A stretch of DNA of 46,132 nt from Candidatus Lambdaproteobacteria bacterium RIFOXYD2_FULL_56_26 (GCA_001783715.1 MFNF01000012.1:1-46132); one strand, 5' to 3'; positions 25,684 to 35,256 are shown, counted from the stretch's first letter. Made by a program: numbers and translations. Notes: generated by a model not told the origin, from the sequence alone.

Positions 25684-27680
25684 GCCATTGCCGGCCAAAC
25701 CAGGAAATGGTGGATTTGGTGGGGCGCAAGCCGGAAAAACAAGCCGTTTTGCTTTAAATCCCCGTTACGGTTCAGGTAAACCACTGCCTTTTGGTTCAGG
25801 TCACAAAAGGCGTGACCGCCAAAATTGCCCAAGTCCAAAACCCGGTCCAGCCGCAAAAACCCTTGGACCGTATCTTCTCCCAGGTTGGCGATCACCAGTT
25901 CCCTCAGCCCCGGCCTAGTTCGCTCCGGCCCCCGGTAAAGCTCCCACTGCCCTTCGCTCAGCTGCAGAATCTCCCTGCCGGTAGGGTCGCCAAACAAAAC
26001 CTCCAAGGGCTTCTGGACCTCCAACGTGACCAAAGGTTCAAAGGGTTTGAATCTCCTTTGGCCCAGGCTGCGCAACGTTGCTTGGAGTTCCGGTTCTTCA
26101 AGCAATTCGATGGGCGGAGAGAAAAAGGACCAATTCCCCTCTTCGTTGCCCACTTCCCCGCTGGTGCCCGGCAGCACATTGATGTTGTTTGTTTTGCTGG
26201 GGTTGCGATGGGCCGGGGAAAGCCAGCTCAAAAGGCTGGGCAAGGTCATGACAAACTCCTGGGCCGGGCTGCCCAAAGCTAACCTAGCCAAGATTTCCCG
26301 GCAAAACTCATCGGTCAACTGCTCCAAGGACAAAGGCACCTGGGGCAAAAAGACCGGCAGACCCAACACCTGCCGACAAAACTCCAGCAGGTCCCACTGG
26401 CTCACAAACTCCTTGTGCCGCCCCTTTTGGTTGATCAGGTATTGCAGCAAGGTCGAGGTGTCGTGGGTTTCGACCATCAATAAGGACTGGGCCGGGTAGT
26501 CCTTGAGGGCCAACATTTGTTTCCCTTCCCGCTCCCACCGGGGGACCCGCATCAGGTGGATCGGCGCACCCGCCTCAATCCGTTGCAACACCCCTTGTTG
26601 GGTGGCCTGGACCCGGGCTTGGTCTCCGGCGACTTCGCCCAAGATCCGCAACCCCTGGGACAGCACCAGATCCAAATACCACAGGATGTTGGCCTCCCGC
26701 TCTGCCGGGTCTTGGGTCAAAAAAGATCCGCTTTGCTGACCCGGACTGGGGACCACCCCTTTGTCCAATACATATTGACCGCACCAGCCGACCAAGTGGT
26801 CGATAAAGATACCGTCGCTGAGCCGGGCCAACCACCCCATCCGGGCCTTGAGGTACCGCTCCAGCCCAGCGGAGCGCTCTTTGTACACCGGCATGCCCCA
26901 AGCCTGTTCGGGGTATCCGTGTTCCGGCTCCGGGGAGCAACCGACTTGTTTGCTCAGGTCAAAGGCTTCGGGGTGAAACAGAGCATCGGGGCTGTAAAAA
27001 TCCACCCCAAAGGGCAAGTTGACGATCAACCCAATGCCCAAGGCTCGCAAATCTTTGAGCAGCGCCAGCCGTTGCTCGAAACAGAGAAATTGGACGTAAC
27101 GGTGGTAGCCGATCCGATCCGCCTCTTTGAGTTCAAAGGCCTCACGGACCACCGGAACCTCCATGGTCTTGAGGGCCGCCTCGCCCAACCCCGCTTCTTT
27201 GGCCGCCATAAACAAGGCATAGTCCTTGAGCCAAAAATCGGCCTCGGTTACAAAAGTGCGGTACTGCTCCGCCCGTGCGCCCCCCCGGTGGGCGGAAAAC
27301 ACCTGGAAGCAGCCTTCCAAAATCCAGGGCCACAAGGTCCGCTTGAGTTGGTAGGAGAGAGACCTTTGGCCTCGGAAACATTGGTTGTAATTGCGGCTCA
27401 GCGCCTTGAGGGGCTCAAACACCGGGTTGGACGGGTTGAGCTCTGGGATCTGGTTGAGGTTCAGTTCGTCGGGGTTCAGGGCAAAGCCGCTGTTGATCGA
27501 AAAAGGGCTGGCCATGCCCGGATTGCGACTGCCGTTGGGCAGGTCCAGGATGTCCCCCTGGATCCCCGCCTTGGCCAGCAACTCGCCCAAATGTCGCAGC
27601 CCATCGGCGCTACAAGAACCAAAGGACTTGGCCCGGAGGCTATTGATCTGGGAGGTCCCAACCAAGAGATTGAACTTCAT
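25680..27680 (-). CDS. 4-alpha-glucanotransferase-like GH77 enzyme
   Basis: The 666-residue protein is a (beta/alpha)8 GH77 enzyme that rearranges alpha-1,4-glucans. The start ATG 27680 has GGGAG 7 bases upstream, so a 41-base overlap with the upstream gene is real. GH77 markers include SGFALNP (64-70), WLKDYALF (150-157), YVQFLCFEQRLAL (195-207), NLPFGVDFYSPDA (221-233), WGMPVY, and the catalytic residues IDH (Asp294), LGEVAGD (Glu349) and ETHDTSTLL (Asp407). The conserved Arg before the nucleophile ('RIDHFRG') is Phe here (IFIDHLVG), and the acid/base motif EDLG is GEVAG. The C-terminal about 120 residues are a beta-sandwich-like extension. Activity is plausible but the altered motif is notable. 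Confidence 0.78.
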   Translation of the reverse strand: MKFNLLVGTSQINSLRAKSFGSCSADGLRHLGELLAKAGIQGDILDLPNGSRNPGMASPFSINSGFALNPDELNLNQIPELNPSNPVFEPLKALSRNYNQCFRGQRSLSYQLKRTLWPWILEGCFQVFSAHRGGARAEQYRTFVTEADFWLKDYALFMAAKEAGLGEAALKTMEVPVVREAFELKEADRIGYHRYVQFLCFEQRLALLKDLRALGIGLIVNLPFGVDFYSPDALFHPEAFDLSKQVGCSPEPEHGYPEQAWGMPVYKERSAGLERYLKARMGWLARLSDGIFIDHLVGWCGQYVLDKGVVPSPGQQSGSFLTQDPAEREANILWYLDLVLSQGLRILGEVAGDQARVQATQQGVLQRIEAGAPIHLMRVPRWEREGKQMLALKDYPAQSLLMVETHDTSTLLQYLINQKGRHKEFVSQWDLLEFCRQVLGLPVFLPQVPLSLEQLTDEFCREILARLALGSPAQEFVMTLPSLLSWLSPAHRNPSKTNNINVLPGTSGEVGNEEGNWSFFSPPIELLEEPELQATLRSLGQRRFKPFEPLVTLEVQKPLEVLFGDPTGREILQLSEGQWELYRGPERTRPGLRELVIANLGEDTVQGFLRLDRVLDLGNFGGHAFCDLNQKAVVYLNRNGDLKQNGLFFRLAPHQIHHFLVWPAMA

Positions 27681-28632
27681 GGATTCTCCCTTTTTTTCTT
27701 AGGTTGTACTCTATGATCTTAAGCTCTAAATCAAAGGGCCCCAATGAGTCCAGCCCCAACCGTTCGATCACGGCGGGAAGGTTGGTGACCGGTGCCCCTG
27801 GGGGCAACAGGGCGGCCAAAGGACAGAGGCCCACCAGCTCGCTGCCCCCCAGCTTCAGACCCATTCTCTGCGCCTCTATACCCACCAGCTCGTACAGCTG
27901 CCCTGGGTCCATAAGAGGGTAGTCCAAGAGGTTGGTGCTGATTTGGGCCATCTGGTGGGAGTCCAAATACCAGCCCAGGAACCGCACCGACACCAGCCGT
28001 TTGTCGGTCTGCCGCAGGCTGCGCAACCGCCGGGCCAACGCTTTGGCGGCGGGCAGTTGGGCACCCGGAAGATTCAGGTTGTAGGCAATCAGGATCGGTC
28101 TGGCCCCGACGATCGAAGCCCCCAGTTTGGGCTGGAACGAAGCCGGACCAAAGTCCGGTTGCCACAAAGGGTCGGCCAACCGTTGGGCCAAACCTTCGTA
28201 CCCTCCACGCCGGAGGTCGGCCAGCTCCCGTCTCTTTGGGTCTTTGGCGGCAGCGGCATACAGATACACCGGCAGAGAGTGGCGCAACGCCAGTTCTTGG
28301 GCCAGTTGACAAGCGAACTGGACGGTTTCCTCCAGGTCGATCCCGGCCAAGGGAACCAGGGGGCAGACATCCAAGGCACCGATCCTTGGATGGTTGCCTT
28401 GGTGCCGGGTCATGTCGAGGTAGCGGAAGGCAACGGAAGCCGCTTCCAGGAGAGCCGCCACCACTGCTTCCGGTGGCCCCACCAGGGTGTAAACCGTCCG
28501 GTTGGCCGATTGCCCCACATCCACATGGAGCAGGGTCACCCCAGGGGCACGGAAAAAAGCCTGGGCAATCGCCTTTACGGCCAAAGGGTCTTGGCCTACG
28601 GAGAAGTTGGGGACCGCTTCGATCAAACGCAT
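27640..28632 (-). CDS. ftcD: Glutamate formiminotransferase (FTCD N-terminal domain family)
   Basis: This protein has 330 residues from ATG 28632 (MRLIEAVPNFSVGQD, the family's usual start). It transfers formimino from formiminoglutamate to tetrahydrofolate. RTVYTLVGPPEAV, GNHPRIGALDVCPLVPL, LRRGGYEGL, PKLGASIVGARPILIAYNLNL and KRLVSVRFLGWYLD match the formiminotransferase domain, including the substrate His (NHPRIGALDVCP). It lacks the cyclodeaminase domain of the fused animal enzyme. It overlaps the GH77 gene by 41 bases, an odd partner; otherwise it would belong to histidine catabolism. Confidence 0.92.
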   Translation of the reverse strand: MRLIEAVPNFSVGQDPLAVKAIAQAFFRAPGVTLLHVDVGQSANRTVYTLVGPPEAVVAALLEAASVAFRYLDMTRHQGNHPRIGALDVCPLVPLAGIDLEETVQFACQLAQELALRHSLPVYLYAAAAKDPKRRELADLRRGGYEGLAQRLADPLWQPDFGPASFQPKLGASIVGARPILIAYNLNLPGAQLPAAKALARRLRSLRQTDKRLVSVRFLGWYLDSHQMAQISTNLLDYPLMDPGQLYELVGIEAQRMGLKLGGSELVGLCPLAALLPPGAPVTNLPAVIERLGLDSLGPFDLELKIIEYNLRKKGRIHEVQSLGWDLPDQ

Positions 28633-28666
28633 CGTTACGGTGGGGGATCGGGGGAAGAGAAGGAAC

Positions 28667-28702
28667 AAAAAAAAAGGCTGCCGTTTTGAGGCGGCAGCCT
28701 TT
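28667..28702 (-). terminator. Intrinsic terminator of the porin-cytochrome gene
   Basis: AAAGGCTGCCG (28673-28683) pairs perfectly with CGGCAGCCTTT (28692-28702) around an 8-base loop. On the minus strand it is followed by a T-run (complement of A's 28675-28667). It separates the porin-cytochrome from the ftcD operon. Confidence 0.8.
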
Positions 28703-28729
28703 CCTTTGACCTTAGGCTTTCAACTCAGA

Positions 28730-30001
28730 CTAGAAGCCAGAGAAGAGAGACAAGGTGGTCATAGAGGTCTTATCACCGGTGCCGACAACATCACCGCTGA
28801 AGCCCGACTGATAGACTTCCAACTTGATGTTTTGGGCAATGTGGTAAGTGGTCCCCAGGGTATTGCGGACATCAGACAACTCAGAGGAGTTCTTTGCACT
28901 GTTGGTTGCAAAGTACACTTGCCAGCCTTCACCTACACCCAATTTAGCAGCCACAGCGGTAGCCGATTTGGCAGCACCACCCTGGTTGTAATAGGTAGTG
29001 GTAGCATCATCCCCAGCTTTGGGTACGGAACCGGTGGAGAAGTAAATCCCCAAAGGCATCCCAGCAACTTCACCTTGAGTTTGAGCATCAATCACTTGGC
29101 CAGCCAAAGCAACCTTGGCATCGGTTTTGTGGTCGCCACTGTCCAATTTAGCAGTCCCGGTCATCATTTGGATACCAACGGCGGTGTCCAAACCAGCCAA
29201 GTCAAACATGTAAGCACCGCGGAGGTAGCCAGCCAAACCGGTCAATTTTACGTCCAAGTGACCGGCACCAGGGCCCCACATGGAGTAGTTAACAAACCAG
29301 TTGGGAGCAGCTGCAACCAAGGCGATACCGGTAGCAGCACCGTCAAAGCCCAAGTATTGAGCGGCAGACATTGCCTTGCGCTCTTCCATCGGGCGCTGTG
29401 ACCTTTGAGCGCCGGTGTTCAGCAACTCGAAGCCATAAGCGACACCCAAAGCGTCAGTTTGGAAAGGGATCACAGACAACTGGACATCCCCAGCCTTGGC
29501 AGCCAAGAAGGCAACTTTAAAAGACAAGAAACTACTGGCTTCAACAGCGCCATCAGTCAAGTCAGCTTCACCTGCAACGCCAAACAGGGCGACTTCAGTC
29601 AAGAAACCTGCGTTGGCAGAAGCACGACCACCGATCAAAAGAGCGGCTTCGTCAGGCCATTGAAGTTGGCCGTAGTCGGTCGCTTCAGCAGCTTCACCAT
29701 TGGAAGACTGGTGCCGAATTTTGGTAACCAAAGACAAGTTTAGGCTAGCGGGCAATTTCAAGGCGTTTTCGCCTTCGATCGAAGCCTGAGACCCTTCCAT
29801 GGTATAGCCTTCAGCCCTAAACCCGCGACCCATAGCGTTCAAGGATGGGAAACCTTGAAAGTGGCAAGCGTCACAAGGCATGCCAGTTTGGCGAGCGAAT
29901 GAAGGAACCGCTTGAGCGTCGTTAGCCGAGAATGCCCCAGCAGCAACCAGGCCAAATGCGGCCAAGGAAATGCTTAAACTTTTTTTGAAATGATTTCGCA
30001 T
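28730..30001 (-). CDS. Outer-membrane porin-like protein with one c-type heme
   Basis: This 423-residue exported protein has a signal peptide (to about residue 31, DAQA). VPSFARQTGMPCDACHFQGFP follows: one CxxCH heme site (Cys43-x-x-Cys46-His47) in the 'ARQTGxxCxxCH...FPxLxxxGRxFxxxGYT' context of a known family of porin-cytochromes in iron- and methane-oxidising and related bacteria. The rest is a long beta-barrel-like sequence with short Asp/Gly/Ser-rich turns and a C-terminal Phe (TTLSLFSGF). Codon and residue use (Ala, Gly, Thr rich, AT-richer) differs from neighbours. AGAGG sits 7 bases before the ATG. Heme attachment needs the Ccm system, present at 9-11 kb. Confidence 0.8.
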   Translation of the reverse strand: MRNHFKKSLSISLAAFGLVAAGAFSANDAQAVPSFARQTGMPCDACHFQGFPSLNAMGRGFRAEGYTMEGSQASIEGENALKLPASLNLSLVTKIRHQSSNGEAAEATDYGQLQWPDEAALLIGGRASANAGFLTEVALFGVAGEADLTDGAVEASSFLSFKVAFLAAKAGDVQLSVIPFQTDALGVAYGFELLNTGAQRSQRPMEERKAMSAAQYLGFDGAATGIALVAAAPNWFVNYSMWGPGAGHLDVKLTGLAGYLRGAYMFDLAGLDTAVGIQMMTGTAKLDSGDHKTDAKVALAGQVIDAQTQGEVAGMPLGIYFSTGSVPKAGDDATTTYYNQGGAAKSATAVAAKLGVGEGWQVYFATNSAKNSSELSDVRNTLGTTYHIAQNIKLEVYQSGFSGDVVGTGDKTSMTTLSLFSGF

Positions 30002-30677
30002 CGGATACCTCTATGATACCATTGAAAGGTTTCTACTCCACCGAGCTTTGCTCGAAGGGTAATTGGAACCTGTGTGACTGAACCAAGGGCGTTATGCACA
30101 AACTAGCCCATTTCGCCTAAAATCACACGGTAGTTTGGGATCCTTTCCCCTCCATCCCAAGAGGAGTCCGTTTCCCAACTCAAAGCTCCTGAAGCGGATT
30201 CCCGTCTTCAGGTTGAAAGCCAAAGCACATTTTCTTTGGTTCCAAAGAACCAACCCTGCAATGATCATATGCTTTGAACATCTTCTTTTACGCTCAGGCC
30301 AGAGACTCAACCAACTGGGTGCCAGTTGTCAAGCTTTTTTCAAAACCGACCTCAACCAAAAGTTAGCCATAGCTAGCACAACCATATTTCTTGTTCCAGA
30401 GGTTTTTTTTGCCTTCCCTAGGTTTTTTTCCATAAAATCCGCTGTATCCCTTTATTAAAGGCGGTTTATGGGCTTTTCCCCCAAAACAAAAAATTTGCCT
30501 TTTTGGGGATTTTTTGGTGGTTTTTAAAAAAAGCCGGGAAACCGCCGGTTCTTTCTCCGGTCAAAGACAAGCTTGGCACAGATTAAGCTTTTCCTCTGCC
30601 AGACCGGTAAAAGGTGCTGCCCCGCAGGGGGAATGGCCCGCCGCAACACTTATATATGTAACCCTATGGGAGTGACC
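30002..30677. other. Long non-coding stretch between the porin-cytochrome and pentapeptide-repeat genes
   Basis: There are 676 bases without a credible gene. A short open frame at 30135-30458 has no ribosome-binding site and no family resemblance. A hairpin CGAGC-TTT-GCTCG (30042-30054) lies in the cytochrome leader. A CCCCAAAA/TTTTGGGG stem (30479-30486, 30501-30508) followed by six T's could end a short transcript. 30560-30650 is GC-rich and structured. The region is AT-richer than its surroundings. Confidence 0.6.
30479..30515 (+). terminator. Possible AT-rich terminator hairpin
   Basis: CCCCAAAA (30479-30486) pairs with TTTTGGGG (30501-30508), followed by a T-run to 30515. No gene is seen upstream on this strand, so it may close a small RNA or be fortuitous. 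Confidence 0.3.
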
Positions 30678-31211
30678 ATGAAAGCAACCAAACCTGTCCT
30701 TTTGGGCTTTTGCCTTTTTCTTGCTGCCGGGCCAGTTCTGGGCTTTGAAAAAAAAGACTTGGAAGAATTCAAAAAAAGCAAAAAATGCGTTGGTTCGACC
30801 TTTTCCAGCTGCGACCTCTCCGGGGCTACCTTCAGCGGCCTAACGCTCAACGGGGCGGTGCTCGACGGGGCCAACCTGGAGGGAGCGAAGATGGAAAACC
30901 TGGACCTCACCAAGGCGAGCCTGATCGACACCAACCTCAAAGGGGTCAAGATGGTCAAGGTCAACCTGGACGGCTCCATCTTCAAGACCGCCAACCTGGA
31001 AGGGGCCAGCCTGTTGGCGGTTTCCTGCGAAGGCTGCGACCTCACCGAAGCGAAACTCAAAGGGGTGGCACTCAAGGGCGTGAGCCTAAAAAACTCGATC
31101 CTCAAAGATGCCGTCTTGGAGAATACCGACCTCAAGGAAGTGAACCTGACCGGAGTAACCGGGATCAAAGAGGAAGCCTGCAAAGCCCGTTCTTTCGGGA
31201 TCTGCAACTGA
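30678..31211 (+). CDS. Secreted pentapeptide-repeat protein
   Basis: The protein has 177 residues from ATG 30678, with GGGAG 6-7 bases upstream. The signal peptide is about residues 1-22 (ends VLG). The body is an unbroken run of A(N/D)LxX-type pentapeptides from about 40 to 165 (for example DLSGA, TFSGL, TLNGA, VLDGA, NLEGA, KMENL, DLTKA, SLIDT, NLKGV), which forms a right-handed quadrilateral beta-helix. Cysteines in KKCVGSTFSSCD and SCEGCD could form disulfides in an exported protein. The partner or function is unknown. It is convergent with the giant coiled-coil gene. Confidence 0.85.
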   Translation: MKATKPVLLGFCLFLAAGPVLGFEKKDLEEFKKSKKCVGSTFSSCDLSGATFSGLTLNGAVLDGANLEGAKMENLDLTKASLIDTNLKGVKMVKVNLDGSIFKTANLEGASLLAVSCEGCDLTEAKLKGVALKGVSLKNSILKDAVLENTDLKEVNLTGVTGIKEEACKARSFGICN

Positions 31212-31266
31212 CCGGGGACTGCTGTTCTTTGACCGGAACAGGAGGGGGGGGCGTTGGGCCAACCCC

Positions 31267-34200
31267 TCATTTGCCGTGGAAAAATTGGTTGACCACCTGC
31301 AAGGAGATTTGCTCCGCAGTGGCCCCAAAGGTTTGGTCGATCAAAGCTTCAAAGATCGACTCCCGGTTGTCGTAAATCTCGACCCCGTCCACATCCACAA
31401 AGACGTTGCTCATAATCGCCAAGTGGTACTGCTCTCTGAGGGCCGCATCGTCCCTAAGCTTGTGGGTCGGCAGCTTGCCTACATAAACCAGAACCAGGGA
31501 GTTTTTTGACTTCCTCGGTTTGGGCTCCTTCATACACAGCTCTTCCTTGTACCGGCACAGCTCCAGCGCTTCCTCAAAGAGGGTAACCGCAGGCAGGTAC
31601 AACACCCGTTCGGACAACTCTCCGTTCCAGATCCGGTTGATCCGCCCCTTGATCGTCTCGATTCCCTTTGATTCCGCCTTACCCAGCCCTGCCCGTTCTT
31701 CGTAAACCAGAGCCGGGGTACAGCCGACCGGGTATTTCTCCACCAGCAGTGAATAGGCGGCGGCAATGTTTTTTTCCGTATGGCTTTTGGTGGGCTTGGT
31801 GGTTTCCAAAATCACCGCCCCCAACACAAACTGGGGAAAGGCATGGCGCTTGCGGAAAAATCCGTCCACCAGTGCGGTTTTCAGCGCTTTTTCCTTGCTG
31901 ATCACCTCGCCCAAAAACTGGTTGGCCCGAGAGAGCATCTTGGTCTCCCGTTCCAAAAGCGGGATGTATTGGGTTTTAAGCAAAATCCGGGTCGAAGGCA
32001 GGGCCTTGGACATGGCGACCTTCTCCAGGTTGCCTTCCTGGGAGGCCAGATAGGCCAACTCCGCCTTTTCACCGGCGATCTCTTGGCCAATCGCCTTGAG
32101 CCCTTGCCGCCAGTTGACCATCTCCTTGGCCAGTTCGTTGATCTCTTCCCGCTTGGCGGCTTCTTCCAACAACTCCACATAGTTGAGCACCTTCAACTGC
32201 CGTTCCGGGCGCAGAGCCTCCTTAAAGGCGGTTTGGGCTTCGTTCAGCTTGGCCCGCAGCTCATTGAGCTCTTGGCGGATCTCCTTGGGCACCTCCTCCT
32301 TGGAGGTCAGCAGTTCCTGCAACTTGGGCAACGAGGTGGGGTCCTGGAGCAGGGTTTGGGCGGCTTTGAGCCTGAATTTGTTGTAGTCGAACTGGACCCT
32401 GGCCTCGATCCAATCGTTTTGGGCCTTGAACAGTTCGTTTTCCAGCTCCCCCAACCTTGCGGTCACCTTGTTTTGCTGCCCGGCCAGGGCAATCAGCCGC
32501 TCGGTTTCAGCTTGGTAGTACTTCATGAAGGCAAAGAGGTTGCCTCGCTCTTTTTCAGGGTCCTGGAACATGCCTTTGATCGAGATGTTGCGCAACTCGG
32601 TCAACTGGGCCTTCAGCTCCTTGGACAGGGCCAAGACCCTTTCCTTGGCCTGTTCCTGGGTTTGCGGTTGGTCTTGGGCGACTACGGCGCTCAGTTTTTT
32701 TACCTGCAACTCCAACCGCTCCGCTGGCATGTCGGCCAACTCCCCGGCAAAGGCCTTGACCTGCTCGAACATCTTTTGCCGCTGCCGCACCCAAAGGGCC
32801 TTTTGGAACAGGCTGGTGTAACCCAGGACCTTGTCAAAGTACTGGAAGGCAAATCCATGGGCCCGAGAGAAGGGGTTGTAGATGTTGACCACCTGCAACT
32901 TCTTGGGTTTGTGGGCCTCCAGGATGGCTTTCCGCAAGGCCTCCAGTTCCCCGGTCAGCTGGACCAAAAAGGCCTCCAGTCCCTCAGGGGTCAAGCTGCG
33001 CCCCAAAAGCTGCTCCAGCCTTTGGTGCCCTTGGTCGTGCCGGGTTTGGATCTCCGCCTGCTCTTCCGAGAGCTGGTCGATGTTTTTTTGTTTCCCCGCC
33101 AACTGGGCCAAAAAGATCCCCTTGATCTTTTCGAGCAGCACCACATAGGCCTGTTCCTTGTTGGCCGGGTCTTCCAGGAAGGACAGCTCCTGGGCCAAGT
33201 GGTGCTTTTGCTCGTCCGCCAGATAGGTCAGCTCGGCCAAGGTGTGCTTGTACTGGTGGTGGAAGCTTTGGTTCAGTTCCTTGGCCTTTTCATTCACCTT
33301 TTGGGTGAAGCCCCGCATGAACTGGATGAAAAGCAGTTCCTCCTCTTCGCTTTCCGACAAAAAGATCTCGGTGTTGAGCACCCCGTTCAAACAAAAGGCC
33401 GGGTAGGCGGTATTTTGGTAGTGAGTGATCAGGTCCTTGCGTTTGGTGAAGACCACCAAGTCCGGGTGGAAGTCCGGGTTGAGCGCCAGCTCCCGGATGT
33501 TTTTCAGGTAAAAGTACATCTTTTCGCACAACAGCCGAGCCCGCTGGACCAATTCCCTTTTTTTGAAAAAATGGAAGTTGCCACTGATAAAGTCCCGAGA
33601 GGCCGGATCCAGACGGAACTCTTCTTCGTCCTTGGCCAAAAGGTCGGAGTCCTCCACTTGGTCGGTGCCCATCTCCTGGTCCACCTGAAGGTCGTCTTGG
33701 AAACGGTTGTGCAGGTTCAACTTAAAAAAGTCGTCCATGTACTTGGTCAGGTCGCCCAGCTCGGTGACCATGCCTTCCAAGACACTGGGGGTGGCTTCCT
33801 TGGGGTTTTTGAGGCCCAGGTAGGCACGGGTGTTTTTGGTGAGCCGGTCAAAGTCGTGGCGGGTAAAATTGGGGCTTTGGCTCAGGTCCAAGATCTGGGT
33901 AAACAATTCCTGGATGGTCTGGTGCAGTTTGCCGAAGTCCTCTTCCATCTTGCCGGGGTTTTTGAGGTCCAACGGATCAAACCCGACGCAAGGGGAGGAG
34001 AGGGGCAGCACCTGCAAGGTGTTGAGCGCCGACAAGACCAACTGGGCCGAGAGGTCCCCGGCCACCACCTTGCGCTCCTTGAGCATCTCCAGTTCCAACC
34101 CGGACCGACGCAGCAGCCGGGCTTTTTCATATTCCACATACCGGGCGGCCAAAAACTGTTCGGCCAAGACGAAGTTGGATTCCCCTCGGTTGAAGGGGAC

Positions 34201-35256
34201 CACCTTGTGGATCACTGCCGTTTCTTCCTCCCGCCAAAGCTTCAGCCGCTGGACCCGAGCGATGTGGTAGTCCTTGGAGCCCACCCCACGGGTGAAAAAT
34301 ATCTGTTGGGTGTCCAGGTTGACTTCGATTTCGGTGATTTCGGCCGGGGTCAAGTCCAGGGTCTGGTTGCCCACCCGGACCCGGAAGAAGTCGATCTCTT
34401 CGGGTTTGTAAACCTTGGCGCTGATGTTGGCGGTGACAAACTGCCCGGTGCCAATGAACTCCCCACCCACCGAAACGCCCAAAAAATAGCGGCTTTGGGC
34501 CGAGGCAATCTTGAGCCCAGCGATGTCTTTCCAGCCCAGGAACAAGGAATGTTTGGTCTGGCTCAACATACCCGAGGAGTCCTTCTTTTTGCTGAAGTAC
34601 CCCAGAGCGGTTCTCAACTTGCCAATGGGGAACTGCATCTCCTTGTCCACCCCCCCTTGGGTCAGTTTGAGGTGGATGTCCGAAAAAAAAGGTTTGTCCA
34701 AAATGGCCGGTGGCCGTTTGCCCCGCTCCAGGTTGCCGAACTCTTCGGGCTTGAGGATCGACTTCCAGGGCTCGGGTTTGTTTTCCTCATAAAAGTCCAC
34801 CCTACGGTTTTTGCCGTTGGGATGGGTCAAAAAGGCGCTGAGGTATCCGAGCAGGTCGTCGTCGGACATGTGGGTCAGGACAAAGGGAGGGAAGTTGAAG
34901 TCCCGGTCCAGCTGGAAAGGCAATTCAAAGTAGGAGACCACTTCCTTGTTGGCGATGTTGCCCAGAATGTAGGCCAGCACCTTCTCTTCGTTGGCCTTGA
35001 GGGCCTTGATCATCTCCAGCTTGGTCTTGCCGTCCACCTCCTTGCCCACCGCCAGACTCTTGGGCACAATCAGGCTTTCCAGACCTGCCGGGACATATTC
35101 GTTGGTGTTTGCCCCGTTAAAAACCACCAGTTCGCAGGCGGTCTCCATCTCGCCAATGGGCAAGGGACGCTCCTTCAACTCCTTTTTGGCCCGAGAGAGC
35201 AGCAGGGCTCGGTCCGCCTCTTCCAACCTTCGTTGGGCCTCAAAGAAGTGTTTCAT
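31267..35256 (-). CDS. Giant 1329-residue coiled-coil protein of unknown function
   Basis: I do not recognise a family. There is no signal peptide or TM segment. Residues 1-about 640 are mixed alpha/beta (for example an NISAKVY...VRVGNQTLDLTPAEITEIEVNL strand block around 275-320). Residues about 660-1110 are dominated by heptad-like helices rich in Glu, Gln, Lys and Leu (LAGKQKNIDQLSEEQAEIQ; AEIAGEKAEL; ELNELRAKLNEAQ). The final about 200 residues are globular again (SLVLVYVGKLP; VFVDVDGVEIYDN). The 3990-base gene overlaps the permease gene upstream (ATGA), so it is translationally coupled to it and to the ligA-trkA run. The long antisense frame it carries is a compositional shadow. Confidence 0.8.
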   Translation of the reverse strand: MKHFFEAQRRLEEADRALLLSRAKKELKERPLPIGEMETACELVVFNGANTNEYVPAGLESLIVPKSLAVGKEVDGKTKLEMIKALKANEEKVLAYILGNIANKEVVSYFELPFQLDRDFNFPPFVLTHMSDDDLLGYLSAFLTHPNGKNRRVDFYEENKPEPWKSILKPEEFGNLERGKRPPAILDKPFFSDIHLKLTQGGVDKEMQFPIGKLRTALGYFSKKKDSSGMLSQTKHSLFLGWKDIAGLKIASAQSRYFLGVSVGGEFIGTGQFVTANISAKVYKPEEIDFFRVRVGNQTLDLTPAEITEIEVNLDTQQIFFTRGVGSKDYHIARVQRLKLWREEETAVIHKVVPFNRGESNFVLAEQFLAARYVEYEKARLLRRSGLELEMLKERKVVAGDLSAQLVLSALNTLQVLPLSSPCVGFDPLDLKNPGKMEEDFGKLHQTIQELFTQILDLSQSPNFTRHDFDRLTKNTRAYLGLKNPKEATPSVLEGMVTELGDLTKYMDDFFKLNLHNRFQDDLQVDQEMGTDQVEDSDLLAKDEEEFRLDPASRDFISGNFHFFKKRELVQRARLLCEKMYFYLKNIRELALNPDFHPDLVVFTKRKDLITHYQNTAYPAFCLNGVLNTEIFLSESEEEELLFIQFMRGFTQKVNEKAKELNQSFHHQYKHTLAELTYLADEQKHHLAQELSFLEDPANKEQAYVVLLEKIKGIFLAQLAGKQKNIDQLSEEQAEIQTRHDQGHQRLEQLLGRSLTPEGLEAFLVQLTGELEALRKAILEAHKPKKLQVVNIYNPFSRAHGFAFQYFDKVLGYTSLFQKALWVRQRQKMFEQVKAFAGELADMPAERLELQVKKLSAVVAQDQPQTQEQAKERVLALSKELKAQLTELRNISIKGMFQDPEKERGNLFAFMKYYQAETERLIALAGQQNKVTARLGELENELFKAQNDWIEARVQFDYNKFRLKAAQTLLQDPTSLPKLQELLTSKEEVPKEIRQELNELRAKLNEAQTAFKEALRPERQLKVLNYVELLEEAAKREEINELAKEMVNWRQGLKAIGQEIAGEKAELAYLASQEGNLEKVAMSKALPSTRILLKTQYIPLLERETKMLSRANQFLGEVISKEKALKTALVDGFFRKRHAFPQFVLGAVILETTKPTKSHTEKNIAAAYSLLVEKYPVGCTPALVYEERAGLGKAESKGIETIKGRINRIWNGELSERVLYLPAVTLFEEALELCRYKEELCMKEPKPRKSKNSLVLVYVGKLPTHKLRDDAALREQYHLAIMSNVFVDVDGVEIYDNRESIFEALIDQTFGATAEQISLQVVNQFFHGK

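Noticed and set aside
26517-27716. 399-codon plus-strand frame
   Set aside because: Antisense to the GH77 gene; composition is a shadow.
30135-30458. 107-codon frame as a gene
   Set aside because: No ribosome-binding site and no family resemblance; composition looks non-coding.
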